DNA from: Hyphomicrobiales bacterium
Lineage (GTDB): Bacteria > Pseudomonadota > Alphaproteobacteria > Rhizobiales > Beijerinckiaceae
Direction: 5' to 3'
DNA length: 64,000 bases
NCBI GenBank assembly: GCA_004144595.1
Contig: SEEM01000001.1
Span: 1-64,000, forward strand
How positions within the stretch are numbered: the stretch's first letter is position 1; every line of letters starts with the position of its first letter. A program made the position numbers and the translations under genes. The notes under the pieces were generated by a model. It did not search any database, was not told where the DNA came from, and saw nothing but the letters and a program-made list of their open reading frames with translations. Below, in pieces: positions 51,965-62,059 of this stretch.

Positions 51965-52486
51965 TCAGACGCCGGGAGCGCCGCCGGCACCGTCCAGCAC
52001 CGTGACCGAGCGGCGGTTCTGGGACCAGCAGGAAATGTCGTTGCAGACCGCGACCGGGCGCTCCTTGCCGTAGGAGATCGTGCGCATGCGGTTGGCGGCG
52101 ATGCCGCGCGAGGCGAGGTAGTCGCGCACGGTCTGGCCGCGGCGGGCGCCGAGGGAATAGTTGTACTCGCGCGTGCCGCGCTCGTCGGCATGGCCTTCGA
52201 CGGTGAAGCTGTAGCGCGGATAGCGCTGCAGCCAGCCAGCCTGCTTGTCGAGGGTCGCGGTCGCGGTCGAGGTCAGGTCGGTCGAGTCGGTCTCGAAGAA
52301 GACGCGGTCGCCGACATTGACGACGAAGTCCTGGGCGCTGCCGGGGGTCGCGGCGCCGCCGGCACCGAAGCCCGAGCCGTTGGCATCGGCGGTCTGGTCC
52401 TTGGCACAGGCGCCGAGCGCGAGCGTGGCGACGATGGCTGCGGCGAAACGGACGGCACGGCCGCCGGGAACGAGAGTTGTCAACAT
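51965..52486 (-). CDS. pal: Peptidoglycan-associated lipoprotein Pal
   Basis: 173-aa outer-membrane lipoprotein that anchors the outer membrane to peptidoglycan in the Tol-Pal system. Signal FAAAIVATLALGAC with lipobox Cys at residue 27; the OmpA-like domain has VFFETDSTDLTSTATATLDK, FTVEGHADERGTREYNYSLG, ARRGQTVRDYLASRG and NRRSVTVL. It is separated from tolB by a class II aldolase gene on the opposite strand, so it needs its own promoter in 52487-52813; GGTTAACC at 52618-52625 lies in that gap. Confidence 0.95.
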   Translation of the reverse strand: MLTTLVPGGRAVRFAAAIVATLALGACAKDQTADANGSGFGAGGAATPGSAQDFVVNVGDRVFFETDSTDLTSTATATLDKQAGWLQRYPRYSFTVEGHADERGTREYNYSLGARRGQTVRDYLASRGIAANRMRTISYGKERPVAVCNDISCWSQNRRSVTVLDGAGGAPGV

Positions 52487-52813
52487 GGCTGGACTCCGGG
52501 CAATCGAATGACGTGGCGGGGCACTTCGAGGAAGGCTTCGCAGTGCCTCATCAATGAAGTGTCAACCTAAACGAGACCTTGCCAAATCAGGGCGAAGTGG
52601 CGGCATTGCGGCTTATGGTTAACCAATTATGGCGAAAGGCTCATAGACCGGCGGCTGTGGCGCGCATGACACATGCGCGGGCGGCAAACGAGCGATGCTT
52701 GCAAATCAGCGTGGCAATTGGAGTGTTTGTTTCGCGCTCGAACCGGTATCTTTTCATCATTGGCGGCTCGATCCTTGCTTCGGTTCCGCCTTTCCTGCCG
52801 ACCGGAGATCGCC
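52487..52813. other. Divergent promoter region of pal and the aldolase gene
   Basis: No ORF supported. It must hold both promoters. A GGTTAACCAATTA stretch around 52618-52630 and TTGCC/TAT-like boxes are visible, but no clear -35/-10 pair. Confidence 0.4.
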
Positions 52814-53614
52814 ATGGCTCATTCCCTCAACTCCGGCGCTGCGAGCGCGGCGCCCGTCCGCGGCCCGAACCAGCCCGATCTCGATTCCGAGGCGATCTGG
52901 GAAGCGCGCCGCGACCTCGCCGCGACCTTCCGGATGGCGGCGCGCTATGGGTTCGAGGAGGGCATCTGCAACCATTTCTCGGCGTTGGTGCCGGGTTATG
53001 ACGACCTGTTCATCGTCAATCCCTATGGCTGGGCCTTCCGCGAGCTGACGGCCTCGAAGCTGCTGATCTGCGATTTCCACGGCAATGTCGTGTCCGGCGA
53101 GGGGCAGCCGGAGGCGACGGCCTTCTACATCCACGCCCGCATCCACAAGAATGTCCCCCGCGCCAAGGTCGCCTTCCACACGCATATGCCTTATGCGACC
53201 GCGCTCTCGATGACCGAGGGCGACCCGCTGATCTTTGCCGGCCAGACGGCGCTGAAGTTCTACGGCCGCACCGTGGTCGACCGCGACTACAACGGGCTGG
53301 CGCTGGACGAGCGCGAGGGCGACCGCATCGCGGCCGCGGTCGGCGACGCCGATATCGTCTTCATGAAGCATCACGGCGTGATGGTGCTCGGGCCCAATAT
53401 CGCCGAGGCCTGGGACGATCTCTACTATCTGGAGCGGGCCTGCGAGGTGCAGGCGCTGGCGCTCGCGACCGGGCGCGAGGTCAAGCCGGTGCAGCCTGAG
53501 ATCGCGGAGGCGGCCTACCGCCAGATGCGCGAGGGCGATCCGGAATCGGCGCGGCTGCACCTGGCTTCGATCCGCCGGCAGCTCGATACCGAGGAGCCGG
53601 TCTATCGCGATTGA
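52814..53614 (+). CDS. Class II aldolase/adducin family protein
   Basis: 266-aa zinc aldolase-fold protein. AARYGFEEGICNHFSALVPG, LLICDFHGNVVSGEGQPEAT, HARIHKNVPRAKVAFHTHMP (HxH zinc ligands) and FMKHHGVMVLGPNIAEAWDD are the family motifs. Likely an aldolase or decarboxylase on a small sugar-derived acid; no substrate evident. GGAG 7 nt upstream fixes the ATG at 52814. Inserted head-on between tolB and pal. Confidence 0.9.
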   Translation: MAHSLNSGAASAAPVRGPNQPDLDSEAIWEARRDLAATFRMAARYGFEEGICNHFSALVPGYDDLFIVNPYGWAFRELTASKLLICDFHGNVVSGEGQPEATAFYIHARIHKNVPRAKVAFHTHMPYATALSMTEGDPLIFAGQTALKFYGRTVVDRDYNGLALDEREGDRIAAAVGDADIVFMKHHGVMVLGPNIAEAWDDLYYLERACEVQALALATGREVKPVQPEIAEAAYRQMREGDPESARLHLASIRRQLDTEEPVYRD

Positions 53615-53635
53615 GCCGGTCGGATCGCAAGTCAA

Positions 53636-53662
53636 AAGCCGCCCGGGATCGCCGGGCGGCTT
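53636..53662. terminator. Terminator hairpin between aldolase and tolB
   Basis: AAGCCGCCCGG-GATCG-CCGGGCGGCTT: an 11-bp perfect stem between convergent genes; TTTGAC follows on the minus strand, CGCATAAAA on the plus strand. Confidence 0.8.
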
Positions 53663-53695
53663 CGCATAAAAGGCGGATGACTGCTGCGTTGCGCC

Positions 53696-55033
53696 TCAGC
53701 GCTGGGCACTGAGCAGGGGCGACCAGGTCGGGTCGGAGGCGAAGGCCGGGGTCGGCACCGGCACTTCGACGCGGCCAGTGATGTCGACCATGTAGAGCTT
53801 GCCGCCGGATTGGCCGCCGGGATCGCGGAAGAACATGATGTACTGGCCGTTCGGCGCCCAGTTCGGCGCTTCGTTGTGGAAGCCCTCGGTCAGGATGCGC
53901 TCGCCCGAGCCGTCGGGCCGCATCACGCCGATGGCGAAGCCGCCGCCGCCCTGGCGGGTGAAGGCGATGAGGTCGCCGCGCGGCGACCAGGACGGCTGCG
54001 AGTAGCGGCCCTGGCCGAAGGAGATGCGCTGGCCCTCGCCGCCGCCTGCCGGCATCACATAAAGCTGCTGCTGGCCGCCGCGGTCGCTCTCGAAGACGAT
54101 GCGCGAGCCGTCGGGCGCATAGGAGGGCGAGGTGTCGATCGCCGCCGTCGAGGTCAGGCGCTGCGTCGTGCGCGAGCCGATATCGATGGCGTAGAGATTG
54201 GCATTGCCGCCCTGCTGAAGAGAGAGCACGACGCGCTGGCCGTTCGGCGCGAAGCGCGGGCTCGAGCTCATGTCGGGGAAATTTCCGACGATCTGGCGCT
54301 GGCCGGTCTCGATGTTGAGCACCTGCACGCGCGGCTGCTCACCCTGACGCTGCGACATGAAAGCCACGTCCTGCGAGACCGGCGAATAGCGCGGCGTCAC
54401 CACCGAAACGTCGCCATTGGTGAGGTAGCGCACATTGGCGCCATCCTGATCCATGATGCCGAGGCGCTTGCGGCGGGTTTCCTTCGGCCCGGATTCGTCG
54501 ACGAAGACGACGCGGGTGTCGAAGAAGCCGCCGAGCCCGGTGATCTTCGAGAAGATCGCGTCCGAGATGATGTGGCCGACGCGGCGGTTGTTGCTCGGGT
54601 CTGTGAAATATTGCTGGCCGTCGGTCTGGGTGCCGGTCGCGACGTCCCAGAGCCTAAACTCGGCGCGGATGCGGCCGGCATCGCGCGAGACCCGGCCCGT
54701 GACGAGAGCCTGCACGCCGGCCGCCTGCCAGGCCTGGAACTGCGGCGCGGCATCGAAGGGCGGGTTCTTCTCGGGGTGGCGGGCCTTGTCGACCGGGGTG
54801 AAGTAGCCGCAGCGCTTCAGGTTGTTGGCGATGACGCCGGAGACGAGAACGCCGCCTTCGCCGCCGAAATCGGCGATGGCGATCGGCATCGGCTGAAACG
54901 CGCCGCCCGTCAGGTTGATGACGAGCTCGGCCTTCGCCGCGGTGGGCAGCAGCAGGGCCGCGCCGGCGGTGGCGAGGAGGCGGCGGCGCGTCGGCGCAGC
55001 CGCGAGAAGGGGGAGGGTTCTGTTGTCGATCAT
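53696..55033 (-). CDS. tolB: Tol-Pal system beta-propeller protein TolB
   Basis: 445-aa periplasmic protein that links TolA and Pal. A signal peptide with Tat-like arginines ([21 protein letters not shown], cleaved after AKA) precedes domain 1 ([20 protein letters not shown]) and a six-bladed propeller with repeats such as [20 protein letters not shown] and [17 protein letters not shown]. The ATG at 55033 lies 5 bp after the tolA stop. Confidence 0.94.
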   Translation of the reverse strand: MIDNRTLPLLAAAPTRRRLLATAGAALLLPTAAKAELVINLTGGAFQPMPIAIADFGGEGGVLVSGVIANNLKRCGYFTPVDKARHPEKNPPFDAAPQFQAWQAAGVQALVTGRVSRDAGRIRAEFRLWDVATGTQTDGQQYFTDPSNNRRVGHIISDAIFSKITGLGGFFDTRVVFVDESGPKETRRKRLGIMDQDGANVRYLTNGDVSVVTPRYSPVSQDVAFMSQRQGEQPRVQVLNIETGQRQIVGNFPDMSSSPRFAPNGQRVVLSLQQGGNANLYAIDIGSRTTQRLTSTAAIDTSPSYAPDGSRIVFESDRGGQQQLYVMPAGGGEGQRISFGQGRYSQPSWSPRGDLIAFTRQGGGGFAIGVMRPDGSGERILTEGFHNEAPNWAPNGQYIMFFRDPGGQSGGKLYMVDITGRVEVPVPTPAFASDPTWSPLLSAQR

Positions 55034-55038
55034 CGGGG

Positions 55039-56247
55039 TCACATGACGTCCCTGGCGTCGAAGTTGACGACGACATCGCGCCAGTCGTCGTAATAGGAGG
55101 CGAATTGAGCCGGGATGCGCAAGGGTGCGCAGCGGCGGGTGGCGGTCAGCGCCGAATCTGCGGCGACGCGGAAGAGCGGGTCCGCGGACGAATTGATCAC
55201 GCCGGGCTGCCCGATAAGCGAGCCATCGGTGTTGAGCTTCATCCGCACGGACGGCACGACATTGCCGCTGCCATGGGCATTGGCGAGCGCGATCGGGACG
55301 TTCCAGCACTTCAGGAGCTGGTCCTGGATGATGCCGATGAGCTGGGCTCTCAGTGAGGGGCTGAGCTTCTGCGAGGCGCCGCGCTCGGTGCCGAGCGAGG
55401 CCGTGCGGTTGACCTGCGGCGCCGAGGAGCCCGAGGACTGCGCCTTCTCCTTGGACTGGAGCAGCTTGGCGATGTCGGTGGCGTTGAAGTTCTTGGCGAT
55501 TTCCGCCTCCTTCTTCGCCTTGGCCTCTGCTTCCTGCTTGGCCTTCGCCTCGGCGGCGATCTTGGCCTTCTGCTCGGCCTCGGTCTTCGCCCTGGCGGCG
55601 GCTTCCGCCTTTTCCTTCGCGGCCTTGTCGGCTTCCGCCTTGGCGAGCGCTTCGGCCTTGGCCTTGGCATCGGCGGCGCGCCTGGCGGCCTGGGCATCGG
55701 CTTCCGCCTTGGCCTTGGCGGCGGCCTTCGCCTCCTCCTCAGCCTTCTTCGCCTTGGAGGCGAGCTCGGCCTCCTCTGCGAGCTTGGCCTGTTCCTCGCG
55801 CTTCTGCTCGGCCTCGCGCGCGGCGGCGGCCTCGCTCTTCTGCGGCGGCTGCTTGGCGGGCTCGGGCGGCTTCGTCTCGGGCTTGGGCGGCTCGACCGGG
55901 CGGGCCGGCGGCGGCGGCGTGATCGCGTTGTTCTCGGCCGTCTTCAATTCCGGCGGGCGCGAGGGCGGGGCCGGCGTATCGCTCTTGGCCTCGCCCGCTT
56001 CCTTGCGCTCGACCGTCTCGGACTGGCGCTCGGCGCGCGGGGTCGGCTGGGCCTGCACCTTCTCGGCGCTGCGCTCGCCGCGCGTCACCTGATTGAGCGC
56101 ACTGGGGTCGATCACCTCGACGGCAATCGCCTCCTCGTTCTCCGGCAGCGGCGCAGGCGACGAGAACGCCAGCAGCCCCGCGACGAGAAACGTCACGTGG
56201 CCGAGCGCCGACACCAGCATGCCAGGTTCGGAGGTCGAAAGCTTCAC
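55039..56247 (-). CDS. tolA: Cell envelope integrity protein TolA
   Basis: 402-aa protein spanning the periplasm. One N-terminal helix ([20 protein letters not shown], residues 12-30), a Pro-rich part, a long Ala/Lys/Glu coiled coil (about 140-270), and a C-terminal domain with [20 protein letters not shown] and [20 protein letters not shown]. It couples TolQR proton flow to Pal via TolB. Confidence 0.93.
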   Translation of the reverse strand: MKLSTSEPGMLVSALGHVTFLVAGLLAFSSPAPLPENEEAIAVEVIDPSALNQVTRGERSAEKVQAQPTPRAERQSETVERKEAGEAKSDTPAPPSRPPELKTAENNAITPPPPARPVEPPKPETKPPEPAKQPPQKSEAAAAREAEQKREEQAKLAEEAELASKAKKAEEEAKAAAKAKAEADAQAARRAADAKAKAEALAKAEADKAAKEKAEAAARAKTEAEQKAKIAAEAKAKQEAEAKAKKEAEIAKNFNATDIAKLLQSKEKAQSSGSSAPQVNRTASLGTERGASQKLSPSLRAQLIGIIQDQLLKCWNVPIALANAHGSGNVVPSVRMKLNTDGSLIGQPGVINSSADPLFRVAADSALTATRRCAPLRIPAQFASYYDDWRDVVVNFDARDVM

Positions 56248-56275
56248 GCTCTGAACACCCTTACTCTCACTATCG

Positions 56276-56725
56276 TCAGCGGCTCGACGGCTCGGTGACG
56301 AGCGCGACCCGCTTGAAGCCGGCGGCGGTGATGGTCGACATCACCGAGGCGACGCGGCCGTAATCGACCTGCTTGTCGCCGCGAACATAGACGCGCTCGT
56401 CGAAGCCCTGCTTCGCCAAGCCCTGGAGCTTGGCCACAAGATCGGGCTCCAGCGTCGGCTCGTCCTGCAGGAAGATCTGGCCCTTGCTGTCGATGGCGAT
56501 GGTCAAGGGCTTTTGGTCGACGTTGATCGGCTTGGCGCCGGTCTGCGGCAGGTCGAGCGGGACGCCGGTCGCGATCAGCGGCGCGGCGACCATGAAGATG
56601 ATGAGCAACACCAGCATGACGTCGATGAACGGCGTCATGTTGATCTCGGCGATGGCGCCGTGGCGGCGTCCGCGCCGGCCCCGGCGGCCGGCGCCCTTTG
56701 CGCCTGAAGCGGCTGACATACCCAT
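56276..56725 (-). CDS. tolR: Tol-Pal system protein TolR (ExbD family)
   Basis: 149-aa inner-membrane protein with an Arg-rich cytosolic start, one helix carrying the proton-accepting Asp (INMTPFIDVMLVLLIIFMVA) and a periplasmic domain (ERVYVRGDKQVDYGRVASVM). Start ATG 56725 has GAGGGG 7 nt upstream. 12 bp behind tolQ. Confidence 0.94.
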   Translation of the reverse strand: MGMSAASGAKGAGRRGRRGRRHGAIAEINMTPFIDVMLVLLIIFMVAAPLIATGVPLDLPQTGAKPINVDQKPLTIAIDSKGQIFLQDEPTLEPDLVAKLQGLAKQGFDERVYVRGDKQVDYGRVASVMSTITAAGFKRVALVTEPSSR

Positions 56726-56736
56726 CGATCAGCCCC

Positions 56737-57447
<711 letters not shown>

Positions 57448-58036
57448 CCTGTCATCCTTCTCACCCAGGCGGTACGGCCGATGCCGAACTTGAGGCTTCA
57501 GCCCGGTCCAAGCCCCGCCGCTTGCGTCGCGGGAGACCCACGCCGCCGCCCGATCCGCGATCCGGGGAAATGCCGTATCCCTCCAATCGCGCGTGAATCC
57601 GGCGAAAGATGGGCCGAAACAGGGTTTCCCACGGAACGCCTGCTCCAGACCCAGTTAAGCATCCGGCAAGGTTAATGTCGGGTTTACGTGGGAGATGAAG
57701 CGCTGCGGGAGGCGCGATGGGCGGCGGCTCCCGCCCCCGGATGCGTCCCGTGACCTGCGACGGCTGCGTGCGACGGTTGAAAGCCGTGCTGAGCATACCG
57801 TCTCCCAGGTCGGAAGAGGCCGTGCCGTTATGGAGTGAGGGTCAAAGCGGTTCCTGGGGAGGCAGGCGCGGCGCCGGGGTCGTTGCAGGCCAAGGCGGAA
57901 CAGGAGCCGGATGTCCGGCTGATCCCGTTGCGACAGCCCTGTCGAAATCGGATGCAACTCAAAAATAAAAATCGCTTTTAGGGCGCCGTCAATTCGACCA
58001 AATAAGTCGTCGGCGAGCTTCAAAAATAATAGATCA
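57448..58036. other. Gene-free region upstream of tolQ and csp
   Basis: About 590 bp with no ORF I can support; reading frames here lack RBS and family features. It holds the tolQ promoter on one side; the last part (57955-58036) is distinctly AT-rich. Confidence 0.5.
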
Positions 58037-58064
58037 TTGACAAATCGCTTATTTCGGGTAGGTT
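58037..58064 (+). promoter_or_regulatory. Candidate promoter of the cold-shock gene
   Basis: TTGACA at 58037-58042 and TAGGTT at 58059-58064 with 16-bp spacing, in an AT-rich stretch. Would give a 5' leader of about 135 nt, usual for cspA-type genes. Confidence 0.45.
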
Positions 58065-58153
58065 CTGTTTTGTCGATAGAGCTTGGACGGTCGTTGTTAT
58101 TTTCGCGTTTTGGCGCGGCTCTGATGAATTCCTCCTTTCTAAATCGTTCTGAA

Positions 58154-58178
58154 CCCGCCGAGCATTCTTTCGGCGGGC
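58154..58178 (+). promoter_or_regulatory. Leader hairpin of the cold-shock mRNA
   Basis: CCCGCCGA-(loop)-TTCGGCGGG, about 8 bp, 30 bp upstream of the cspA-like start. The following AAGGAGGG ribosome-binding site is strong. May be a thermosensing or stabilising element. Confidence 0.4.
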
Positions 58179-58208
58179 GACAGGTCTTGCCAAAAAGGAG
58201 GGTTTCTC

Positions 58209-58418
58209 ATGACCACCGGCACTGTGAAATGGTTCAATTCCACGAAGGGCTTCGGCTTCATCCAGCCCGATGATGGCAGCCAGGATGTGTTCGTACACAT
58301 CTCCGCCGTCGAGCGCGCCGGAATGCGCGATCTGCAGGAAGGCCAGAAGCTCGGCTTCGAGGTCGCCCGCGACAACCGCTCCGGCAAGATGGCGGCGGAG
58401 CAGCTTCAGGCTGCGTGA
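58209..58418 (+). CDS. cspA: Cold-shock protein, CspA family
   Basis: 69-aa RNA chaperone. [20 protein letters not shown] (RNP1) and [13 protein letters not shown] (RNP2) are intact. AAGGAGG 8 nt before the ATG. It has its own terminator at 58480. Confidence 0.95.
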   Translation: MTTGTVKWFNSTKGFGFIQPDDGSQDVFVHISAVERAGMRDLQEGQKLGFEVARDNRSGKMAAEQLQAA

Positions 58419-58479
58419 TTTGACAGATACGGATGGTGACCACGGATGTACTGGCATCGCCCATAACAGTCATACGGAG

Positions 58480-58507
58480 AAGGCCAAGCTAACCGCTTGG
58501 CCTTTTT
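58480..58507 (+). terminator. Rho-independent terminator after cspA
   Basis: AAGGCCAAG-(7 nt)-CTTGGCCTT followed by TTT: 9-bp stem and T-tract, 62 bp past the stop. Confidence 0.92.
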
Positions 58508-58545
58508 CATTTGCTCCGACCAGGGGCAGCATAATGGAGATGAGC

Positions 58546-58785
58546 ATGACCCAGCATTCAAGTCAGCGCATTACGGCCGACAACAATTTCCTGAAGATCC
58601 AGACCCGATCGCTCGCCCTCGACCGCATCCTGAGCGAATCCGAGATCGTCGCTCAACAGCGCGACGCGAACACCGCCAGGCTGCGCGAGCAGCGTATGGC
58701 GAAGGAGAGCGCCGATCGGGAGGCCGCTTTGGCTGCGCCCGCTCCGAAGAAGACGCGACGCGCCTCGTCAAACTCTGCGACCTAG
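58546..58785 (+). CDS. Hypothetical small charged protein downstream of cspA
   Basis: 79-aa protein, MTQHSSQRITADNNFLKIQT then a helical charged stretch (RDANTARLREQRMAKESADR) and a basic tail. GGAG 6 nt before the ATG at 58546 supports translation. Similar short genes often follow cspA in Rhizobiales; function unknown. It begins 39 bp after the cspA terminator, so expression depends on read-through or its own promoter. Confidence 0.65.
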   Translation: MTQHSSQRITADNNFLKIQTRSLALDRILSESEIVAQQRDANTARLREQRMAKESADREAALAAPAPKKTRRASSNSAT

Positions 58786-59005
58786 CTCGGCGGCACATTG
58801 CGCGGTTGCGCTCGGCTGGTGCGCGCCGAACGCGGCCCGATCCCGGATCGATGAAGCGGGGCGACGCAGCCGGCCTTACGAAAACGGTCGACCGTCGCTC
58901 GCGCGAGAATTCGGCTGCTTGACGGCCGGAGCATATGAAAACCCGCCTCGACGGATCGAGGCGGGCTGGTTGATCTCCCGCTGACCGGGCCTATTCGTGC
59001 CGCTA

Positions 59006-59464
59006 TCAGGCGGCGTCGGGCTGTGCCGGGTTGTTGGCCGGCGGGTTGTTGCGGCGCTCGGTCATGAACTGATCGAACTCGGCCTTGTCGCGGGCCATGC
59101 GCAGGCGGCCCAGGAAGTCCTGAAACTCGCGCTGCTCGTCCTCGAGGCGACGAATCGTTTCCGTACGGTATTCGTCGAAGGCGCGGTTGCCGCTGGACGG
59201 GGCGCCACGGCCCCAGCCTCCGAAGCCGCCGCCAAAGCCGCCTTCGCGGCCGGTCATGCGCTCGCGCAACCGATCCATCTTGCCCTGCAGGCGGCTCATC
59301 CGGTGCTCGTACCGGTCTCCGGCAAATCCACAACCCATGCGTCCACTCCAGAAAATAAAGGCCAGGGTCGCCAGACCCAGCGGCCAGAACAGGATGAAGC
59401 CGAGGACCGCGAAGGCGATCCAGGCACCCTTTCCGTATTGGTCCAGTTTCTCGACGATCGGCAT
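59006..59464 (-). CDS. DUF2852 family membrane protein
   Basis: 152-aa protein. One or two membrane segments (AWIAFAVLGFILFWPLGLAT, LAFIFWSGRM), then a Gly-rich stretch GGFGGGFGGWGRG and a helical tail with NRAFDEYRTETIRRLEDEQR and EFQDFLGRLRMARDKAEFDQ, the DUF2852 signature. Function unknown. GAGGGAG precedes the ATG at 59464. Confidence 0.88.
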   Translation of the reverse strand: MPIVEKLDQYGKGAWIAFAVLGFILFWPLGLATLAFIFWSGRMGCGFAGDRYEHRMSRLQGKMDRLRERMTGREGGFGGGFGGWGRGAPSSGNRAFDEYRTETIRRLEDEQREFQDFLGRLRMARDKAEFDQFMTERRNNPPANNPAQPDAA

Positions 59465-59638
59465 TGCTCCCTCACCATCCATGAACGTGAATGTAAATCA
59501 CATTTACATAGATGCTATCGACCCTGCCGCTTGTCAAGAACCGGCGGAGGGAAAACGATCCGAGGCTCGCGAACCGTCGGGAGCATCCTTCGAGACGCAA
59601 GCTTTGCTTGCACCTCATGATAAGGGCTGAAGCGGCTT

Positions 59639-60295
59639 TCAGTCGGGTTTGGAAGCGCCGTTGCGGCCGATGCCGAGGCCCTGGAGATAGATCAGCATGC
59701 CGGCTTCCAGGAGCTCGGCGGCCGACATCGGCAGGGGGCGACGGCCGCCGTCAGCCCGGCCGAACAGCGCGGCCACGCCATGCGACATCGCCCAGACATG
59801 CAGGGCCATCATCAGCGCCGGCGGGCGCTTGCCGGGCGGGAGCTGCGCGATCAGAGCCTCGGAGGCCTGGCGCAGGCCGGCGAAGGCGCGATCGGCTGCT
59901 GCGCGCAGTTCCGGGCTGGCATCGAGCGGCACGCCGGCTTCGAACATCGCCGAATAATAGGCCGGCTCGTCGTGGGCGAAGGCGAGATAGGCGCGCCCCA
60001 GCCGATGAAAGGCGGCCTCAGGATCGGGCCGGCCCTGGTCCCAGGCGCGTGACAAAGCCGTCTCAAAAGCCTGGAAGCCGCGTGCGGCGACATCGGCCAG
60101 GAGTTCGTCGCGGTCGCGGAAATGGCGATAGGGCGCTGCCGGGCTGACACCGGCCATGCGGGCGGCCTCGGCGAAGGTGAAGCCGTTCGGCCCCTTTTCT
60201 CCGATCAGCCCGAGCGCCGCCTTCACCAGCTCCTCCTTGAGGTTGCCGTGGTGATAGCCGCGGGGTGTCTCGGGGCGGTCGCGCTTCCAGCTCAT
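59639..60295 (-). CDS. TetR/AcrR family regulator with WHG domain
   Basis: 218-aa repressor. HTH region: VKAALGLIGEKGPNGFTFAE, AARMAGVSPAAPYRHFRDRD. C-terminal WHG-type ligand domain (residues 90-200: LAFAHDEPAYYSAMFEAGVP; HVWAMSHGVAALF). Target unknown. It lies 52 bp downstream of the ybgC stop on the same strand, inserted between ybgC and tolQ. Confidence 0.88.
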   Translation of the reverse strand: MSWKRDRPETPRGYHHGNLKEELVKAALGLIGEKGPNGFTFAEAARMAGVSPAAPYRHFRDRDELLADVAARGFQAFETALSRAWDQGRPDPEAAFHRLGRAYLAFAHDEPAYYSAMFEAGVPLDASPELRAAADRAFAGLRQASEALIAQLPPGKRPPALMMALHVWAMSHGVAALFGRADGGRRPLPMSAAELLEAGMLIYLQGLGIGRNGASKPD

Positions 60296-60347
60296 GTAAG
60301 GAGCGCTAACATGCGGGCATGGGCTGCGTCGACTGTTGCGGGCTGTA

Positions 60348-60752
60348 TCACGCGTCGAGCATCAGCCGCTTGCGCAGGCCGTCGGGAATGCGCCGCGCCC
60401 GGCCACCGCCGACGCAGGCGACCATGACCTGGGCGGTGATCAACACCTCGTCGCCACGCAGCACGCGTTGTTCGAGGTCCATGGTGGCACCGCGGGCGGC
60501 GATCGAGCGGGTCTCGACCGTCAGCAGGTCGTCCATCACGGCGGGGCGCAGGAAATCGATGGTCATCCTGCGCACGGCGAAGCCGAGCGCTGTCTCGCCA
60601 TCGAAAAGCTCGCGCTGCTCGACGCCGAGCGCGCGGATCAGTTCGGTGCGGCCACGCTCCATGAAGCGCAGATAGGAGGCGTGGTAGACGACGCCCGAGA
60701 AATCGGTGTCCTCGTAATACACGCGGACTTCGATGCGATGGACCTTGCTCAT
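60348..60752 (-). CDS. ybgC: Tol-Pal system-associated acyl-CoA thioesterase YbgC
   Basis: 134-aa hot-dog thioesterase. VYYEDTDFSGVVYHASYLRF contains the catalytic Asp and HASYLRFMERGRTE the 4-HBT signature; VRRMTIDFLRPAVMDDLLTV follows. In most proteobacteria it starts the tol-pal operon; here it is separated from tolQ by 2.9 kb of other genes. Confidence 0.93.
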   Translation of the reverse strand: MSKVHRIEVRVYYEDTDFSGVVYHASYLRFMERGRTELIRALGVEQRELFDGETALGFAVRRMTIDFLRPAVMDDLLTVETRSIAARGATMDLEQRVLRGDEVLITAQVMVACVGGGRARRIPDGLRKRLMLDA

Positions 60753-60879
60753 GGCGCTCCGAGGCGATTTCGAATGGCTGACGCTGCCAATAGACCAGGA
60801 GGTGCGCCTTCGGAAAGGCGGAACTGCTTTGCCGGCAGGGCGTTGCCCATTGCGTAATCACAGCAATGGAGAACCTGTC

Positions 60880-61395
60880 ATGGCGCAATCCAGCAAGGCG
60901 ACCGCACGGCTGCTCGACAAGGCCGAGGCCGATCTCGTCGCCCGCAGCCAACGCGGCGCGATCGGGGCTCTCGCGGATGACGAGCTGCGCGATCTCGCCG
61001 CCAAGCTGCGCGATCGGCGCGACAAGGCGCGTGACGGCGCGAGGCGCCAGAAGCGCGAGATGCGCGGAAAGACCGAGCCGAAGGGCGCCAAGCCGGCCAC
61101 TGACAACAGCGGCACCAAGGGGAAGGCCGACGCCCTGACCGCGGCGCTCAAGCGGATCGGCGCCGAGCGCACGCGCCGGGATGAAAAGGCGAAGCGGCCG
61201 AGCCAGCGCAGCCTGGCGCGCAAGGCATTGGCCCTCAAGCAGCGGCAGAATGCAGTCGAACGGCCAGGGAGCCAAACCGCAGGCAAGGGGATGCGCCCTG
61301 TCGAGAATCCCAAGGGAGCAAAGTCGGGTGCGCTGAACGACGCCGGCGCCCGCCCCGCCATGATGCGCGCGAAGATGGCCCGCCGCAGCGGCTAA
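60880..61395 (+). CDS. Hypothetical highly basic Ala/Lys/Arg-rich protein
   Basis: 171-aa protein without recognised family. Starts MAQSSKATARLLDKAEADLV; a central Lys/Arg/Ala-rich stretch (LRDLAAKLRDRRDKARDGAR) and later RRDEKAKRPSQRSLARKALA give a very basic, probably disordered, possibly nucleic-acid-binding chain. GGAG 8 nt before the ATG at 60880. Divergent from ybgC with a 127-bp gap. Confidence 0.7.
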   Translation: MAQSSKATARLLDKAEADLVARSQRGAIGALADDELRDLAAKLRDRRDKARDGARRQKREMRGKTEPKGAKPATDNSGTKGKADALTAALKRIGAERTRRDEKAKRPSQRSLARKALALKQRQNAVERPGSQTAGKGMRPVENPKGAKSGALNDAGARPAMMRAKMARRSG

Positions 61396-61439
61396 GCCTT
61401 CGGCAGGCCTCACCCATTGTGCTCAAGCCCTGCAGGTGC

Positions 61440-61970
61440 TCAGCGCTTGCAGGGCTTGTTCATGAAGGAGCCGCAGTCATAGGGCTTCGACAGTTCGTCG
61501 CGGACAGAATAGGCCTTGCCTTCGACTCTGTTGACGATGTCGTCGATGCGCCAACCGCCAGCTTCCTCGACCATGCGGAAGCGCACCGTGACCGGCTGCT
61601 TGAAGCTCCGGAAGGCGGCGCTCACCAGCGCGCGGCCGTTCGCGGGCTTCTCGACTACGGTGACCTTGAGGTTCTTCACCTCGCCGTCCTGGCCGTTGAT
61701 GAAGGGGTCGGCGCCGATATGCCCGATCTCGCCAGCCTCGTCCTGATAGAGATCGTCGCGCGCGAAGAGGGCGGCGAGGCCCTTGCTCATCAGCTTGTCG
61801 CGATGCGGCGGGCGCCAGGGCGGTTCGCCCGAGGCGGCCAGCGTCTTGATAGTGGCCGCATAGGCATCCTTCACCGGGCCGTCCGGCGTGTTGTCGGCGG
61901 CTAATGCGGTGCCGGCTGCCAGCAGGCCGAGAGCGAGTGCCGCCGAGGAGGCGAAGCGAAGGACGGGCAT
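61440..61970 (-). CDS. Secreted protein, DUF3828-like
   Basis: 176-aa exported protein. Signal peptide SSAALALGLLAAGTALA with cleavage near AADNT. The mature part, LMSKGLAALFARDDLYQDEA, DPFINGQDGEVKNLKVTVVE and GGWRIDDIVNRVEGKAYSVR, has the cystatin-like layout of DUF3828. Two cysteines near the end (DCGSFMNKPC) could pair. Function unknown. Confidence 0.75.
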   Translation of the reverse strand: MPVLRFASSAALALGLLAAGTALAADNTPDGPVKDAYAATIKTLAASGEPPWRPPHRDKLMSKGLAALFARDDLYQDEAGEIGHIGADPFINGQDGEVKNLKVTVVEKPANGRALVSAAFRSFKQPVTVRFRMVEEAGGWRIDDIVNRVEGKAYSVRDELSKPYDCGSFMNKPCKR

Positions 61971-62059
61971 GCGCGGGCTCCAAAAGCGACCGATCCGATG
62001 CGATCAAGCCTCAAGGACACAATCTCCGCGTCCTTCATATGCGGGAGCAGGGGCCTGCG

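Noticed and set aside
57717-57968. A plus-strand ORF of 83 codons in the tolQ-cspA gap.
   Set aside because: No ribosome-binding site and no familiar composition; more likely non-coding.
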